From positions 620,001 to 684,000 of the forward strand of contig NZ_CP076060.1 in assembly GCF_018729255.1 (NCBI RefSeq): a DNA stretch of 64,000 bases, read 5' to 3'. A program made the translations under genes and the position numbers. This document shows, in pieces, positions 17,441 to 26,337 of the stretch. Position 1 is the first letter of the stretch; the number at the start of each line of letters is the position of its first letter. The stretch is from Cupriavidus sp. EM10. GTDB lineage: Bacteria; Pseudomonadota; Gammaproteobacteria; Burkholderiales; Burkholderiaceae. The notes beneath the pieces are model-generated. The model did not search any database, was not told the origin of the DNA, and worked only from the letters and a program-made list of their open reading frames with translations.

Positions 17441-19068
17441 TTGTCCTCCGTCTTGCCGCGCAGCAGGGCCTCGGGGTGGCGTTCCAGATAGTCGGTCAGC
17501 GCGCGCAGCGACACCGCCGTGCGCGTCAGTTCCTGCATCATGCGGCGCGTGTCCTGCTGCAGCGGCGCATCGGATGCCAGCGTGCCGTTGGCTGCCGTCA
17601 GCGTGCGGCGTGCGTCCTGCAGCGCGGCCAGCACCTGCGGCGCCACGTCGCCGTTGAGCTGTGCCACCAGCTTGTCGGCGGTCTCCAGCATCTTGTTCAT
17701 CGATACGATCGCCGTGCGCGCATCCTGCCCGATCTGCTCGAACGGCACCTTGTCGATCTTGTTGACGATATCGCCCAGCTTGGCCTGCAGTTCGTCGAAC
17801 GTGCCCGGCGTGGTCGGGAATTCGGGCATCGGGGCTTCCAGGTCGATGTCCTTCGCCGGCGGCGCCTTGGGGAAGAAGTCGAGCGCCACATACAGCTGGC
17901 CCGTCAGAAGGTTGCCGGTGCGAAGCTGCGCGCGCATGCCGCGCTTGACCAGCGCCTGCACGATGGTGCGCTTGCGGGCCTCGTCGGCCACGTCGCGCTC
18001 GCGGAATCCCATGCGTGACGGGTACAGCTCCACCACCACCGGCATGCGGAAGGCCTTCTTGTCGCGCTGGTACTCGATGCCGATCGATCGCACCTGGCCC
18101 ACGATCACGCCCCGGAAGTCCACCGGCGCGCCCGGCGACAGCCCGCGCACCGACTGGTCGAAGTTCAGCACGGCCAGCGTGGGCGCCAGTTCCTCGGGCT
18201 CCTTCATGGCCTCGGCCTGGTCGGATGCCAGCAGGTACTGGGTGTTCTCGGCGGCGGCGTCATGCGCGCTGGTGTTCTCGGGCGCCTGGAATGCCACGCC
18301 GCCCAGCAGCACCGTGACCAGCGACTGCGTGGACAGCTTCAGGCCGCCGGCATCGAGCTTCAGGTCGACGCCGCTGGCGTGCCAGAAGCGCGTATCGGCG
18401 GTCACGAGCTTGTCATAGGGCTTGTTGACGAACACGCGCAGCGTGATGTCGCGCCCGTTTGGCTCCAGCTGGTAGGCCACCACCTGGCCCACCGGCACGC
18501 GGCGGTAGTAGACCGGAGACCCGATATCGAGCGATCCCAGGTCCTGCGCGCGCAGCACGAACTGCCGGCCCGACGCATCGGCGGTGACCACCGGCGGCAC
18601 TTCCAGGCCGGTGAAGCTGCGCGTGCTCTCGGCGGACTTGCCGGCATCCACGCCGATATAGGCGCCCGACAGCAGCGTCTCCAGCCCCGATACCCCGCTG
18701 ATGGCGAAGCGCGGCCGCACCACCCAGAACCGCGTGTCCTTGACGGCGAAGTTCTCCGCGTCCTTGGTCAGCTCGATCGATGCCAGCACGTGCGACCGGT
18801 CCGACGCCAGCCGCACCGACTTGACCAGCCCGATATCCACGTCCTTGTAGCGCACGGCGGTCTTGCCCGGCGTCAGGCCCTCGGCCGTGCGGAACGTCAC
18901 CGTGATCTCGGGGCCGCGCGACGTCAGCGTGTTGACCAGCAGCGAGATGCCCACCACGGCGGCCACGATCGGAATCAGCCAGACCAGCGATGGCAGCCAG
19001 CTGGCGCGGCGTTTGCGCGCGGGCTGGGGCACGCCGGGCGAGGGGGTAGGGGTATCAGGATCGGGCAT
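17437..19068 (-). CDS. pqiB: PqiB-type MCE-domain lipid transport protein
   Basis: 543 residues. A single transmembrane helix near residues 22-42 (SLVWLIPIVAAVVGISLLV) is followed by three MCE domains. Each opens with a similar PGKTAVRYKDVDIGLVKSVRL, GSPVYYRRVPVGQVVAY and GAPVDFRGVIVGQVRSIGI motif. A long coiled-coil tail ends LERHPEALLRGK. PqiB forms a periplasm-spanning tube for lipid trafficking between membranes. The start at 19068 overlaps the pqiA2 stop (19055). Confidence 0.93.
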   Translation of the reverse strand: MPDPDTPTPSPGVPQPARKRRASWLPSLVWLIPIVAAVVGISLLVNTLTSRGPEITVTFRTAEGLTPGKTAVRYKDVDIGLVKSVRLASDRSHVLASIELTKDAENFAVKDTRFWVVRPRFAISGVSGLETLLSGAYIGVDAGKSAESTRSFTGLEVPPVVTADASGRQFVLRAQDLGSLDIGSPVYYRRVPVGQVVAYQLEPNGRDITLRVFVNKPYDKLVTADTRFWHASGVDLKLDAGGLKLSTQSLVTVLLGGVAFQAPENTSAHDAAAENTQYLLASDQAEAMKEPEELAPTLAVLNFDQSVRGLSPGAPVDFRGVIVGQVRSIGIEYQRDKKAFRMPVVVELYPSRMGFRERDVADEARKRTIVQALVKRGMRAQLRTGNLLTGQLYVALDFFPKAPPAKDIDLEAPMPEFPTTPGTFDELQAKLGDIVNKIDKVPFEQIGQDARTAIVSMNKMLETADKLVAQLNGDVAPQVLAALQDARRTLTAANGTLASDAPLQQDTRRMMQELTRTAVSLRALTDYLERHPEALLRGKTEDK

Positions 19069-19825
19069 TGTCGGATTCCGGCAAAGTCGGAGGGGCGGCG
19101 GTCTCAAGCGAATCCCACAGCAGGCGCGGGTCGAACGACAGCGACGCCAGCATGGTCAGCACGACCACCGAGGCAAAGGCCAGTGCCCCGGCCCCGGGTA
19201 TGATGGTGGCCAGCGCGCCGGCACGCACCAGCGAGGCCAGCAGGGCCACCACGAAGATATCGAGCATCGACCACCGGCCGATGATTTCGACCAGGCCATA
19301 GAGCCGGGTCTGCTGGCGGATGCGCCAGGTGGACTTGAAATGCACCGACACCAGCAGCAGCGTCAGGATCAGCATCTTGAGCAGCGGCACGATGATGCTG
19401 GCAACCAGCACCACGCCGGCCAGCAGGTGCGAGCCGGACAGCCACAGGTAGATCACGCCTGACATGATGGTGTCGCGCTGCGTGCCCAGGATCGACTGGG
19501 TCACCATCACCGGCAGCAGGTTGGCCGGGATATAGAGGATGAACGCCGACAGCAGGAAGGCCCAGGTGCGCGCAAGGCTGGCCGGCTTGCGATGGTGGAG
19601 CGTGGCGCCGCAGCGCGGGCAGGGCTGGCCGTCCAGCGTGGCCGGGCTGACCAGGTCGCACGCGTGGCACGACACCAGGCCGCGCGAGGCCGCCGTGGGC
19701 ACCTGCGCAAGCGGCGTGCGTTCGTCGTCGTCGGTCAGCTCGGCTACCACGTCGGCGGCCATGCGGCGCGAACGCGCCAGTTGCTCGCGCGCCTGGGCCG
19801 AGCGCGACGGGCGCGGCGCGGTCAT
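19055..19825 (-). CDS. pqiA: PqiA-type inner-membrane protein, second copy
   Basis: 256 residues. It has the double CxxC rubredoxin-like motif (SCHACDLVSP and PCPRCGATLHHR) near residues 50-75, followed by four transmembrane helices, including ILYIPANLLPVM and DIFVVALLASLVRAGA. The ATG at 19825 overlaps the stop of the preceding pqiA copy (ATGA), and its 3' end overlaps pqiB. In E. coli one longer PqiA contains two such units; here they are separate polypeptides. Confidence 0.9.
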   Translation of the reverse strand: MTAPRPSRSAQAREQLARSRRMAADVVAELTDDDERTPLAQVPTAASRGLVSCHACDLVSPATLDGQPCPRCGATLHHRKPASLARTWAFLLSAFILYIPANLLPVMVTQSILGTQRDTIMSGVIYLWLSGSHLLAGVVLVASIIVPLLKMLILTLLLVSVHFKSTWRIRQQTRLYGLVEIIGRWSMLDIFVVALLASLVRAGALATIIPGAGALAFASVVVLTMLASLSFDPRLLWDSLETAAPPTLPESDNARS

Positions 19826-20498
19826 CGGGTGGGCTCCCGGGGCGGCGCCTCGTCGGCACCGGCCGGCTCCAGGTAGTGCCACAGGTCGCGTGGATCGAAC
19901 GACAGCATCGCGGCCAGCACCACCACCAGCGCGCCGAACGACCACAGCGCCACGCCGGGAATTACCTGGGCCATGGTCGACAGCTTCACCACGGTCACCA
20001 GCACGCCGATCATGAAGACCTCGATCATGCCCCACGGCCGCGTCTGGCGGATGCCGCGCACGATGCGGTCGAAGCCTGCCGGCATGCGATGGCGCGCCAT
20101 CGGCACCAGCAGGTAGCACATCATCAGCATCTCGGAGAGCGGAAACAGGATCGTGGTGCCGAACACCAGCATGGCCACCAGCGTCATGTGGTCGCTGTGC
20201 AGCGCCTGCACGGCCCCCACAGCGTGGTCTCGGTGCGCACGCCCTTGAGATCCATCTCGACGATGGGGTACGTGTTCGACACCAGGAACAGGATCAGCGC
20301 GGTCACCACCAGCGGCAGCAGGCGCCGGTAGGCGCGGCTGCTTTCGCGGTACAGCATGCCGCCGCAGCGCAGGCACGTGGCGCGTTCGCCGGGCGCCAGC
20401 GCGGTGCGCTCGTAGAGCGCGTCGCAATACTCGCAGGCCACGAGCCGGTGCAGGTCCTGCGCCGGGGCGGGCGGCGAGGCGTGCGTGTCCTGCGTCAT
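19822..20498 (-). CDS. pqiA: PqiA-type inner-membrane protein, first copy (one apparent 1-nt deletion)
   Basis: First gene of the pqi operon. CEYCDALYER and CLRCGGMLYR supply the CxxC pairs, then transmembrane helices follow. As written, the frame breaks after RTETTLWG at the C5 run 20214-20218. One restored base joins it to AVQALHSDHMTLVAMLVFG and gives 225 residues ending at 19822. The region after the break (RPWGMIEVFMIGVLVTVVK) is normal for PqiA, so I consider the gene intact apart from an assembly error. Confidence 0.88.
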
Positions 20499-20508
20499 GC
20501 GTCCGGGG

Positions 20509-21597
20509 TCAGTTGCGAAGGGGGGCCGGCGTCACGGCGGTCACGGCAGGCCGTTCCTGCGTGCCGATGGTCCAGTCGCGCAGCAGCGCGTAGGCCACCG
20601 CCAGCACCGTCGGGCCCAGGAAGACGCCCAGGAAGCCGAAGGCCAGCGCGCCGCCCAGCACGCCCATCATGATCCAGATCAGCGGCAGGCCGGTGCCCTT
20701 GCTGATCAGCAGCGGCTTGATGACGTTATCGGCCATGCCCACCACCACGGCGCCCCACACCACCATGAAGATGGCCCAGCCGGTCTCGCCGCCGTGGTAG
20801 AGCCACAGCGCGGCGGGAATCCACACCAGCGGCGGGCCCATCGGCACCACCGACAGGAAAAACGTGATCAGGCCCAGGATGGCTGCGCCGGGAACGCCGG
20901 CAATCCAGAAGCCGATGGCGGCCAGCACGGCCTGCACGAAGGCGGTACCCAGCACGCCGTACACCACGCCCTTGACGGTGCCGCCGGCCAGGGCCATCAG
21001 GTGGTCCGCCCGCTCGCCGGCCACCCGGCGCATGCCGCCGCGCAGCCAGTCCACGGCCAGTTCGCCGCCGGTATAGAAGAAGAACGCCAGGATGATCGAC
21101 AGCGCCAGCTGGCCCAGGCCCCCGCCGATGGACAGCCCCGCGCCCAGCACCGCATGGCCGACCGGCGCGATCAGCTTGCGCAGGTTGGCCACCATCTCGG
21201 AGTCGGCGTGGATGAGCTTGTCGTAGCTCGACTGCAGCTGCGGGCCCACGTAGGGCAGGCTGCTGAGCCATTCGGGCAGTTGCGGGAAGCCGCGTTCGGC
21301 GTAGCTGTTGACCAGGCCGGTCAGCTGGTCGATATGGGCCGAGAAGCTCGCGCCGGCATAGACAAACGGGCCCAGCACGATGATCGTTGCGATCAGCACG
21401 CAGACCAGCGCGGCCAGCCCGCGCCGGTTGCCCAGCCAGCGGGTCAGCACGGTGTAGGGATACCACGAGCTGTAGGCCAGGATCGCGCCCCAGACCAGGG
21501 CGGTGGCAAACGGGGCCAGTACCAGCAGGGAGCCGCCGATCAGCGCAATCAGCGCAAAGACCGCGGCAAGCTTCTCAATCAGTTGTCCGGAACTCAT
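20509..21597 (-). CDS. AI-2E family transporter (PerM-like membrane protein)
   Basis: 362 residues, about seven transmembrane helices. The first are near residues 10-60 (FALIALIGGSLLVLAPFATALVW). The family's long periplasmic/cytoplasmic loop follows, and a C-terminal LGGALAFGFLGVFLGPTVLAVAYALL. The family is named for autoinducer-2 export, but most members, including PerM, have uncertain substrates, so no substrate is claimed. The ATG at 21597 follows the last upstream stop sensibly. It ends 11 bp ahead of pqiA. Confidence 0.88.
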   Translation of the reverse strand: MSSGQLIEKLAAVFALIALIGGSLLVLAPFATALVWGAILAYSSWYPYTVLTRWLGNRRGLAALVCVLIATIIVLGPFVYAGASFSAHIDQLTGLVNSYAERGFPQLPEWLSSLPYVGPQLQSSYDKLIHADSEMVANLRKLIAPVGHAVLGAGLSIGGGLGQLALSIILAFFFYTGGELAVDWLRGGMRRVAGERADHLMALAGGTVKGVVYGVLGTAFVQAVLAAIGFWIAGVPGAAILGLITFFLSVVPMGPPLVWIPAALWLYHGGETGWAIFMVVWGAVVVGMADNVIKPLLISKGTGLPLIWIMMGVLGGALAFGFLGVFLGPTVLAVAYALLRDWTIGTQERPAVTAVTPAPLRN

Positions 21598-21729
21598 CGT
21601 TGCACGCCGGTCCGGCGTCCATGTTGCGAGAACGCCGTAAGCATAGCGGAATTCGACGACTTCTCCGGGTAATCCTTGTCGAGTCAATGATTGCCGGGCC
21701 AGGCGCCGCCCCATACCCGGCGCGGCCGC

Positions 21730-22962
21730 TCAACCAGCCGGTTTGGCGGCTTCTGCCGCGTCCATGGCCTGATCGCTCTGGCGCAGCAGGGCCGCCACGA
21801 GGTCAGATTGCGTGACCATGCCCACCACCCGATTGCGCTCGTCCAGCACCGGAACGTGGTGCAGGCCGCCGTCGGAGAATGCCTGCGCCAGGCTGACGAT
21901 CGGATGGTTGGCGCGCGCAGTGACCACGGCGCGGGTCATCAGGTCTCGCACCGCACCATTGACGCGGCGTGAGTTCACGCGATAGGCGCTGAAAAAGTCA
22001 CTCTGCGTGAGGATGCCAAGCAGTCGCTGCTGCCGATCCACCACGGGCAGCGCCTTGATGTGGTGGCGCGTCATCAGCGCGGCGGCATCGGCGGCAAGCT
22101 GGCCCGGGCGCACCGACACCACATCGCGCGACATGATTTCCCCGCATAGCACTTCGCCGAAGCGGCGCGAATGGGCGCGCAGCTCGGCCGCCACCAGGAT
22201 GGCTTCGAGGTCATCTTCCTCGATGTCCAGGAATTCGCCGCGTGCTGCCAGCACGGCGTCGAGGTCGGCCCGGTTGAAGCCCACCCGCTTGCTCGGCGGC
22301 ACGTCTTTCGTGTGATGCTGCGCCGCCGGCTCGGGCGGGCGGTGCGGGTAGCGGCGCCGGGCGAGGTTGTTGAAGGCCAGGGCGGTCAGCAACAACAGCA
22401 TCGAATTGATGGCCACCGGGATCACCACGAAGCCAAAGCCCAGCGCATGCACCGCCGGGCCGCCAAACACGGCGGTCACGGCCACCGCGCCGCTGGGCGG
22501 GTGCACGCAGCGCAGCTGGAACATCAGCGCGATGGCGCCTGCCACCGCCACGCCGGCGGCCAGGCCGGGGTCGGGAATCCATTTCGCGCAGGCCACGCCC
22601 ACCGTGGCGGCCACCAGGTTGCCGCCGATGATCGACCACGGCTGGGCAAGTGGACTGGCGGGCACGCCGAACAGCAGCACGGCGGAAGCGCCCATCGGCG
22701 CGATGAACCACGGATTGAAGCCCAGCAGGAACTGGCGGCAGATCCATTCGGTCAGCGCCAGGCCGATCAGGGCGCCCAGGCAGCTCTTGAGCCGCTCGCG
22801 CCAGCTGGCGGCGACGGGCAGGGGGACGAAAGTGCGCAGCCAGGCACGGGCCTCGGCGACGGAAGCGGTCGGGTCGAATGCAGCGGGCATCGAAAGCGGG
22901 GGCGGCTTTGAAACGTTGGGGGCGGCCGGCGCATTGGCCGAGCGGGGAGCGTCGTGGCGCAT
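21730..22962 (-). CDS. HPP family integral membrane protein with two CBS domains
   Basis: 410 residues. The N-terminal half is an HPP domain of four helices, including the name-giving HPPSGAVAVTAVFGG and FIAPMGASAVLLFGVPASPLAQPW. The C-terminal half contains a CBS pair (MSRDVVSVRPGQ...IKALPVVD and MTRAVVTARANHPIVSL...HHVPVLDERNRVVGMVTQSDL) that probably binds adenine nucleotides. Some HPP proteins are linked to nitrite transport, but this is not established here. The start could be 22962 or 22890, as neither has a strong ribosome site. It is divergent from the ClC gene. Confidence 0.85.
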   Translation of the reverse strand: MRHDAPRSANAPAAPNVSKPPPLSMPAAFDPTASVAEARAWLRTFVPLPVAASWRERLKSCLGALIGLALTEWICRQFLLGFNPWFIAPMGASAVLLFGVPASPLAQPWSIIGGNLVAATVGVACAKWIPDPGLAAGVAVAGAIALMFQLRCVHPPSGAVAVTAVFGGPAVHALGFGFVVIPVAINSMLLLLTALAFNNLARRRYPHRPPEPAAQHHTKDVPPSKRVGFNRADLDAVLAARGEFLDIEEDDLEAILVAAELRAHSRRFGEVLCGEIMSRDVVSVRPGQLAADAAALMTRHHIKALPVVDRQQRLLGILTQSDFFSAYRVNSRRVNGAVRDLMTRAVVTARANHPIVSLAQAFSDGGLHHVPVLDERNRVVGMVTQSDLVAALLRQSDQAMDAAEAAKPAG

Positions 22963-23045
22963 TGGCCGAGCCGGCAATGTATCACAGCATGATATATTGC
23001 GCTGGCTGTACTCCGTATCATCCCAGCCGCCCCCGGCATTCGTCC

Positions 23046-24850
23046 ATGTCAAATCATTCCGCAACGCACCATTCCGCCAGGCGCGACTACGCCGTCAACG
23101 GCCGCCTGCCCATGCTGGCAGGCATCGCGCTGGTCATCGGCGGCGTCAGTACCGGTGCAGCATTCGTGCTGGTCAACCTGATCCGGTTCTTCACCAATCT
23201 GTTCTTTTCCAGACCCTGTCGTTCGCCGAGCGCTCGCCGGCCCACCATGCGCTGGGGCCGTGGGTGATCGTCGTGCCCGCGCTGGGCGGCCTGATCGTCG
23301 GGCTGATGGCCCGCTACGGCAGCGACAAGATCCGCGGCCACGGCATCCCCGAGGCCATCGAGGCCGTGCTGTTCGGCAAGAGCAGGATGTCGCCAAAGGT
23401 GGCGGTGCTCAAGCCGCTGTCGTCGGGCATCGTGATCGGCAGCGGCGGCCCGTTTGGCGCGGAGGGGCCGATCATCATGACGGGTGGCTCGATTGCGTCG
23501 CTGCTGGCGCAATACCTGCACCTGACCGCCGCCGAGCGCAAGACGCTGCTGGTGGCCGGCGCCTGCGCGGGCATGACGGCGATCTTCGGCACGCCGGTGG
23601 CCGCCGTGCTGCTGGCCATCGAACTGCTGCTGTTCGAACTGCGCCCGCGCAGTCTGCTGCCGGTGGCCCTGGCCTGCGCGGTGGCCGGCTTCCTGCGGCC
23701 ATTCGTGTTCGAACCGGGCCCGCTGTTTCCGCTGCAGACCGCCGCCGCCGGCACCGTGGCGCTGGGCTCGTGCGTGCTGGCCGGGCTGCTGTGCGGCGTG
23801 CTGGGCGCGGCGCTGACGCTGGCGCTGTACCGCACCGAGGACGCCTTCGGCAAGCTGCGCCTGCACTGGATGTGGTGGCCGGCCATCGGTGGCCTGGTTG
23901 TCGGTATCGGCGGCTACTTCGAGCCGCGTGCGCTGGGCGTGGGCTACGACGTGATTGGCGACCTGCTCAACAACCGGCTGGCCATCGAGGTAGCCGTGGC
24001 GCTGCTGGCCGTCAAGGCCGTGATCTGGATTGCCGCGCTGGGCTCTGGCACGTCGGGCGGGGTACTGGCGCCGCTGCTGATGCTGGGCGCCGGCCTGGGC
24101 GCGGTGCTCGGCCCGATCCTCCCGGGCGGCTCGCCGGGGCTGTGGGCGCTGGTCTGCATGGCCGGCGTGCTCGGCAGCGTGCTCGGCGCGCCGCTGACCG
24201 CCATCGTGTTCGCGTTCGGCCTGACGCATGACAGCGAGGCCCTGTTGCCGCTGCTGCTGACCACGGCGGTGGCCTACGGCTTCTCGGTGCTGACGATGAA
24301 GCGCGGCATCATGACCGAGAAGATCGCCCGGCGCGGCCTGCACATCTACCGCGAATACGGCGTCGATCCGCTGGAACGCTCGCACGTGGAAGACCTGATG
24401 ACGCGCGATGTGGTGACCATCGATGCCGCCATGCCGGTCGCCGTGGCGCTGGAGCGCCACTTCGGCAGCCACGCCGCGCACCGGGCCTATCCGGTGGTGG
24501 CCGACGGGCGGGTGCTGGGCATGCTCCATCGCTCGGCCATCACGGCCGCCCATGCCGGGGACGATGCGGGGCTGTGCTGCGGTGACCTGGTCGCCGCCCA
24601 GGGCGCTCTTTCTGACAAGGGCACGCCTACCGTGCTGCTGCCGGCGCAAACCGGGCGCGCGGCGGCGGGGCAGATGGCGGCGCTGAGCGTGGCGCGCATG
24701 CCGGTGGTCGACAGCCTGGCCAGCATGCGGCTGGTGGGGATCGTGTCGCTGCGCGACCTGCTGGCACCCAGCGAGCACGCGCTGCACGAGGAAACGCACC
24801 GCGAGCGGTTGCGTGGCGCCGCGCGGGCGCCAATGCGCCAGGGGTCGTAA
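23046..24850 (+). CDS. ClC-family chloride channel/antiporter with CBS domains (one apparent 1-nt deletion)
   Basis: Starts at ATG 23046 (MSNHSATHHSARRDYAVNGR). The frame breaks at the T4 run 23205-23208. One added T joins it to QTLSFAERSPAHHALGPW and gives 601 residues. ClC filter motifs are present: GSGGPFGAEGPIIMTG (the GxFxP/GREGP region) and GSGTSGGVLAPLLMLGAGLGA. The proton-glutamate position is present in GAEGP. Two CBS domains close the protein (MTRDVVTIDAAM and ARMPVVDSLASMRLVGIVSL). It moves chloride or a related anion across the inner membrane. Confidence 0.9.
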
Positions 24851-24862
24851 TCCGGCCAGGCG

Positions 24863-25285
24863 CTACAGCTTGTAGCTCGACAGCAGGATGCTGGTCTCGG
24901 TGGCCGAAATGCCATCGACCAGCCGGATGCGGTCGAGCGTCCGGTCGAACTGCTCCAGCGTATCGGCGCGCAGTTCGGCAATGATGTCCCAGCGGCCGTT
25001 GGTCGTATGCAGCGTCTGCACGTTGGGATCGCCACGCAGCGCCTGCAGCACCTGGCGCGCCTTGTTGCCTTCCACGGCCACCGTCATCCAGGCGCGGATG
25101 CGGTGCGGCTCGGCCTCGGGCTTGAGCCGCACCGTATAGCCGACGATCTGGCCTTCCTTCTCCAGTTTCTCGATCCGGTTCTGCACCGTGGCGCGCGACA
25201 CGCGCAGCGCCTTGGCCAGTGCCGTCACCGGCGTGCGCGCGTTGTCGCGCAGCAGCCCCAGCAGTTGACGATCGGTCGCATCCAT
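24863..25285 (-). CDS. Lrp/AsnC-family transcriptional regulator
   Basis: 140 residues. N-terminal HTH (LLRDNARTPVTALAKALRVS then RATVQNRIEKLEKEGQIVGY) and a C-terminal RAM ligand domain (VEGNKARQVLQALRGDPNVQ). It is divergent from the amidinohydrolase gene, with a 160-bp gap holding strong inverted repeats (25311-25340). By family and position it probably senses an amino acid such as arginine or ornithine and controls the divergent pair. Confidence 0.92.
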   Translation of the reverse strand: MDATDRQLLGLLRDNARTPVTALAKALRVSRATVQNRIEKLEKEGQIVGYTVRLKPEAEPHRIRAWMTVAVEGNKARQVLQALRGDPNVQTLHTTNGRWDIIAELRADTLEQFDRTLDRIRLVDGISATETSILLSSYKL

Positions 25286-25310
25286 TTTCGGGTTCTCCCG
25301 CAGGACATGG

Positions 25311-25340
25311 CAATTTGTCAGCCAATGTCGACAAATTGTC
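25311..25340. promoter_or_regulatory. Inverted-repeat operator between the Lrp gene and the amidinohydrolase gene
   Basis: CAATTTGTC at 25311-25319 and GACAAATTG at 25330-25338 form a perfect 9-bp inverted repeat with a 10-bp spacer. The right arm also extends into GACAAATTGTC (25330-25340), itself a 5-1-5 palindrome. This is the natural target for the adjacent Lrp-family regulator. Confidence 0.7.
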
Positions 25341-25445
25341 TGGCGAGCATAGCAATTTCTCCAGTTTGCTAACTATTCGTTGGCGCACGCGGGCAGCAGA
25401 ATGCACTCACGGCATCGCACTTCCACCAAGAACAAGGAGAGCCCC

Positions 25446-26324
25446 ATGACCCATCGCCCGACCATCCTGCTGGTTGCCCCAACGTTCTACGACGTGTCCT
25501 ACAGCATCAATCCGTGGATGGACCCGGCGGCGTGGGCGCGCGACCCGGGCGGTATGCATCGCCGCGCGGTGGCGTCGTTCGATGGCCTGCGCGACGCGCT
25601 GGACCGTGCCGGCTTTGCCGTGGAAGTGGTTCAGGGCACGGCGGGCCAGCCCGACATGGTGTTCCCGGCCAATGCCGCCGTGGTGCTCGATGGCAAGGCG
25701 GTGCTGGCGCGCTTTCGCCACCCGCAGCGGCGCGGCGAGGAGCAGCCATTCGCGACGATCTTCGACGATCTGCGCACGCGCGGCCTGATCGACAGCGTGG
25801 TGCTGCTGCCCGACGGCTGCTTCCAGGAAGGCGCGGGCGACTGCATCTGGGATGCGCGGCGCGGCCACTTCTGGGCCGGCTTCGGGCCACGCTCGTCGCG
25901 CGAGGCGGCCGACGCCATGGCCCGCGAGTTCGACCACGAAGTGGTGGCGCTGGAGCTGGCGACCGAGCAGAGCTATCACCTGGACGTGTGCTTCTGTCCG
26001 CTCTCGGGCGGCGAGGTGCTGTACTACCCGCCGGCCTTTACCGAGCACGCATTGAGGACGCTGCGCGCCCGCGTGCCGGTGTCCCAGCGCATCGAGGCTA
26101 CCGAGGACGACCTGCGCCACTTCAGCGTCAACGCGGTCAATCTCGACGATCACGTCGTCATGACGCACACCACATCGCATTTGCGCCATGAACTGGGCCG
26201 GCGCGGCTATCGGCTGCACGAGGTGGACCTGACGCCGTACATGATGTCCGGCGGCGGCGCCTATTGCATGACCCTGCGGCTCGACCGCACCAGCACGCCG
26301 GTGCGGCGTGCCGCGGCCGCATGA
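25446..26324 (+). CDS. Amidinohydrolase/arginine-dihydrolase-like enzyme (DDAH/ADI superfamily)
   Basis: 292 residues; ATG 25446 follows AAGGAGAG. Guanidino-modifying fold features are visible: DMVFPANAAVVLDGKAVLARF near residues 70-90 (substrate Asp/Asn loop), CFQEGAGDCIWDARRGHFWAG near 124-144, catalytic His in SYHLDVCFCPL near 180, and the presumed Cys nucleophile in GGGAYCMTLRL near 275. The Asn in FPANAA is the position occupied by Asn in arginine dihydrolases (ArgZ/AgrE type), as I recall. An activity releasing ornithine and ammonia from arginine therefore fits. Dimethylarginine hydrolysis is the alternative. It is followed 13 bp later by ornithine cyclodeaminase. Confidence 0.82.
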   Translation: MTHRPTILLVAPTFYDVSYSINPWMDPAAWARDPGGMHRRAVASFDGLRDALDRAGFAVEVVQGTAGQPDMVFPANAAVVLDGKAVLARFRHPQRRGEEQPFATIFDDLRTRGLIDSVVLLPDGCFQEGAGDCIWDARRGHFWAGFGPRSSREAADAMAREFDHEVVALELATEQSYHLDVCFCPLSGGEVLYYPPAFTEHALRTLRARVPVSQRIEATEDDLRHFSVNAVNLDDHVVMTHTTSHLRHELGRRGYRLHEVDLTPYMMSGGGAYCMTLRLDRTSTPVRRAAAA

Positions 26325-26337
26325 CCGGAGATCCGCC

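Noticed and set aside
22978..22996. Inverted repeat TGTATCA-N5-TGATATA between the HPP and ClC genes
   Set aside because: Imperfect and short; the gap is only 83 bp, so it may simply reflect two overlapping AT-rich promoters. I could not support a regulator or a fluoride riboswitch.
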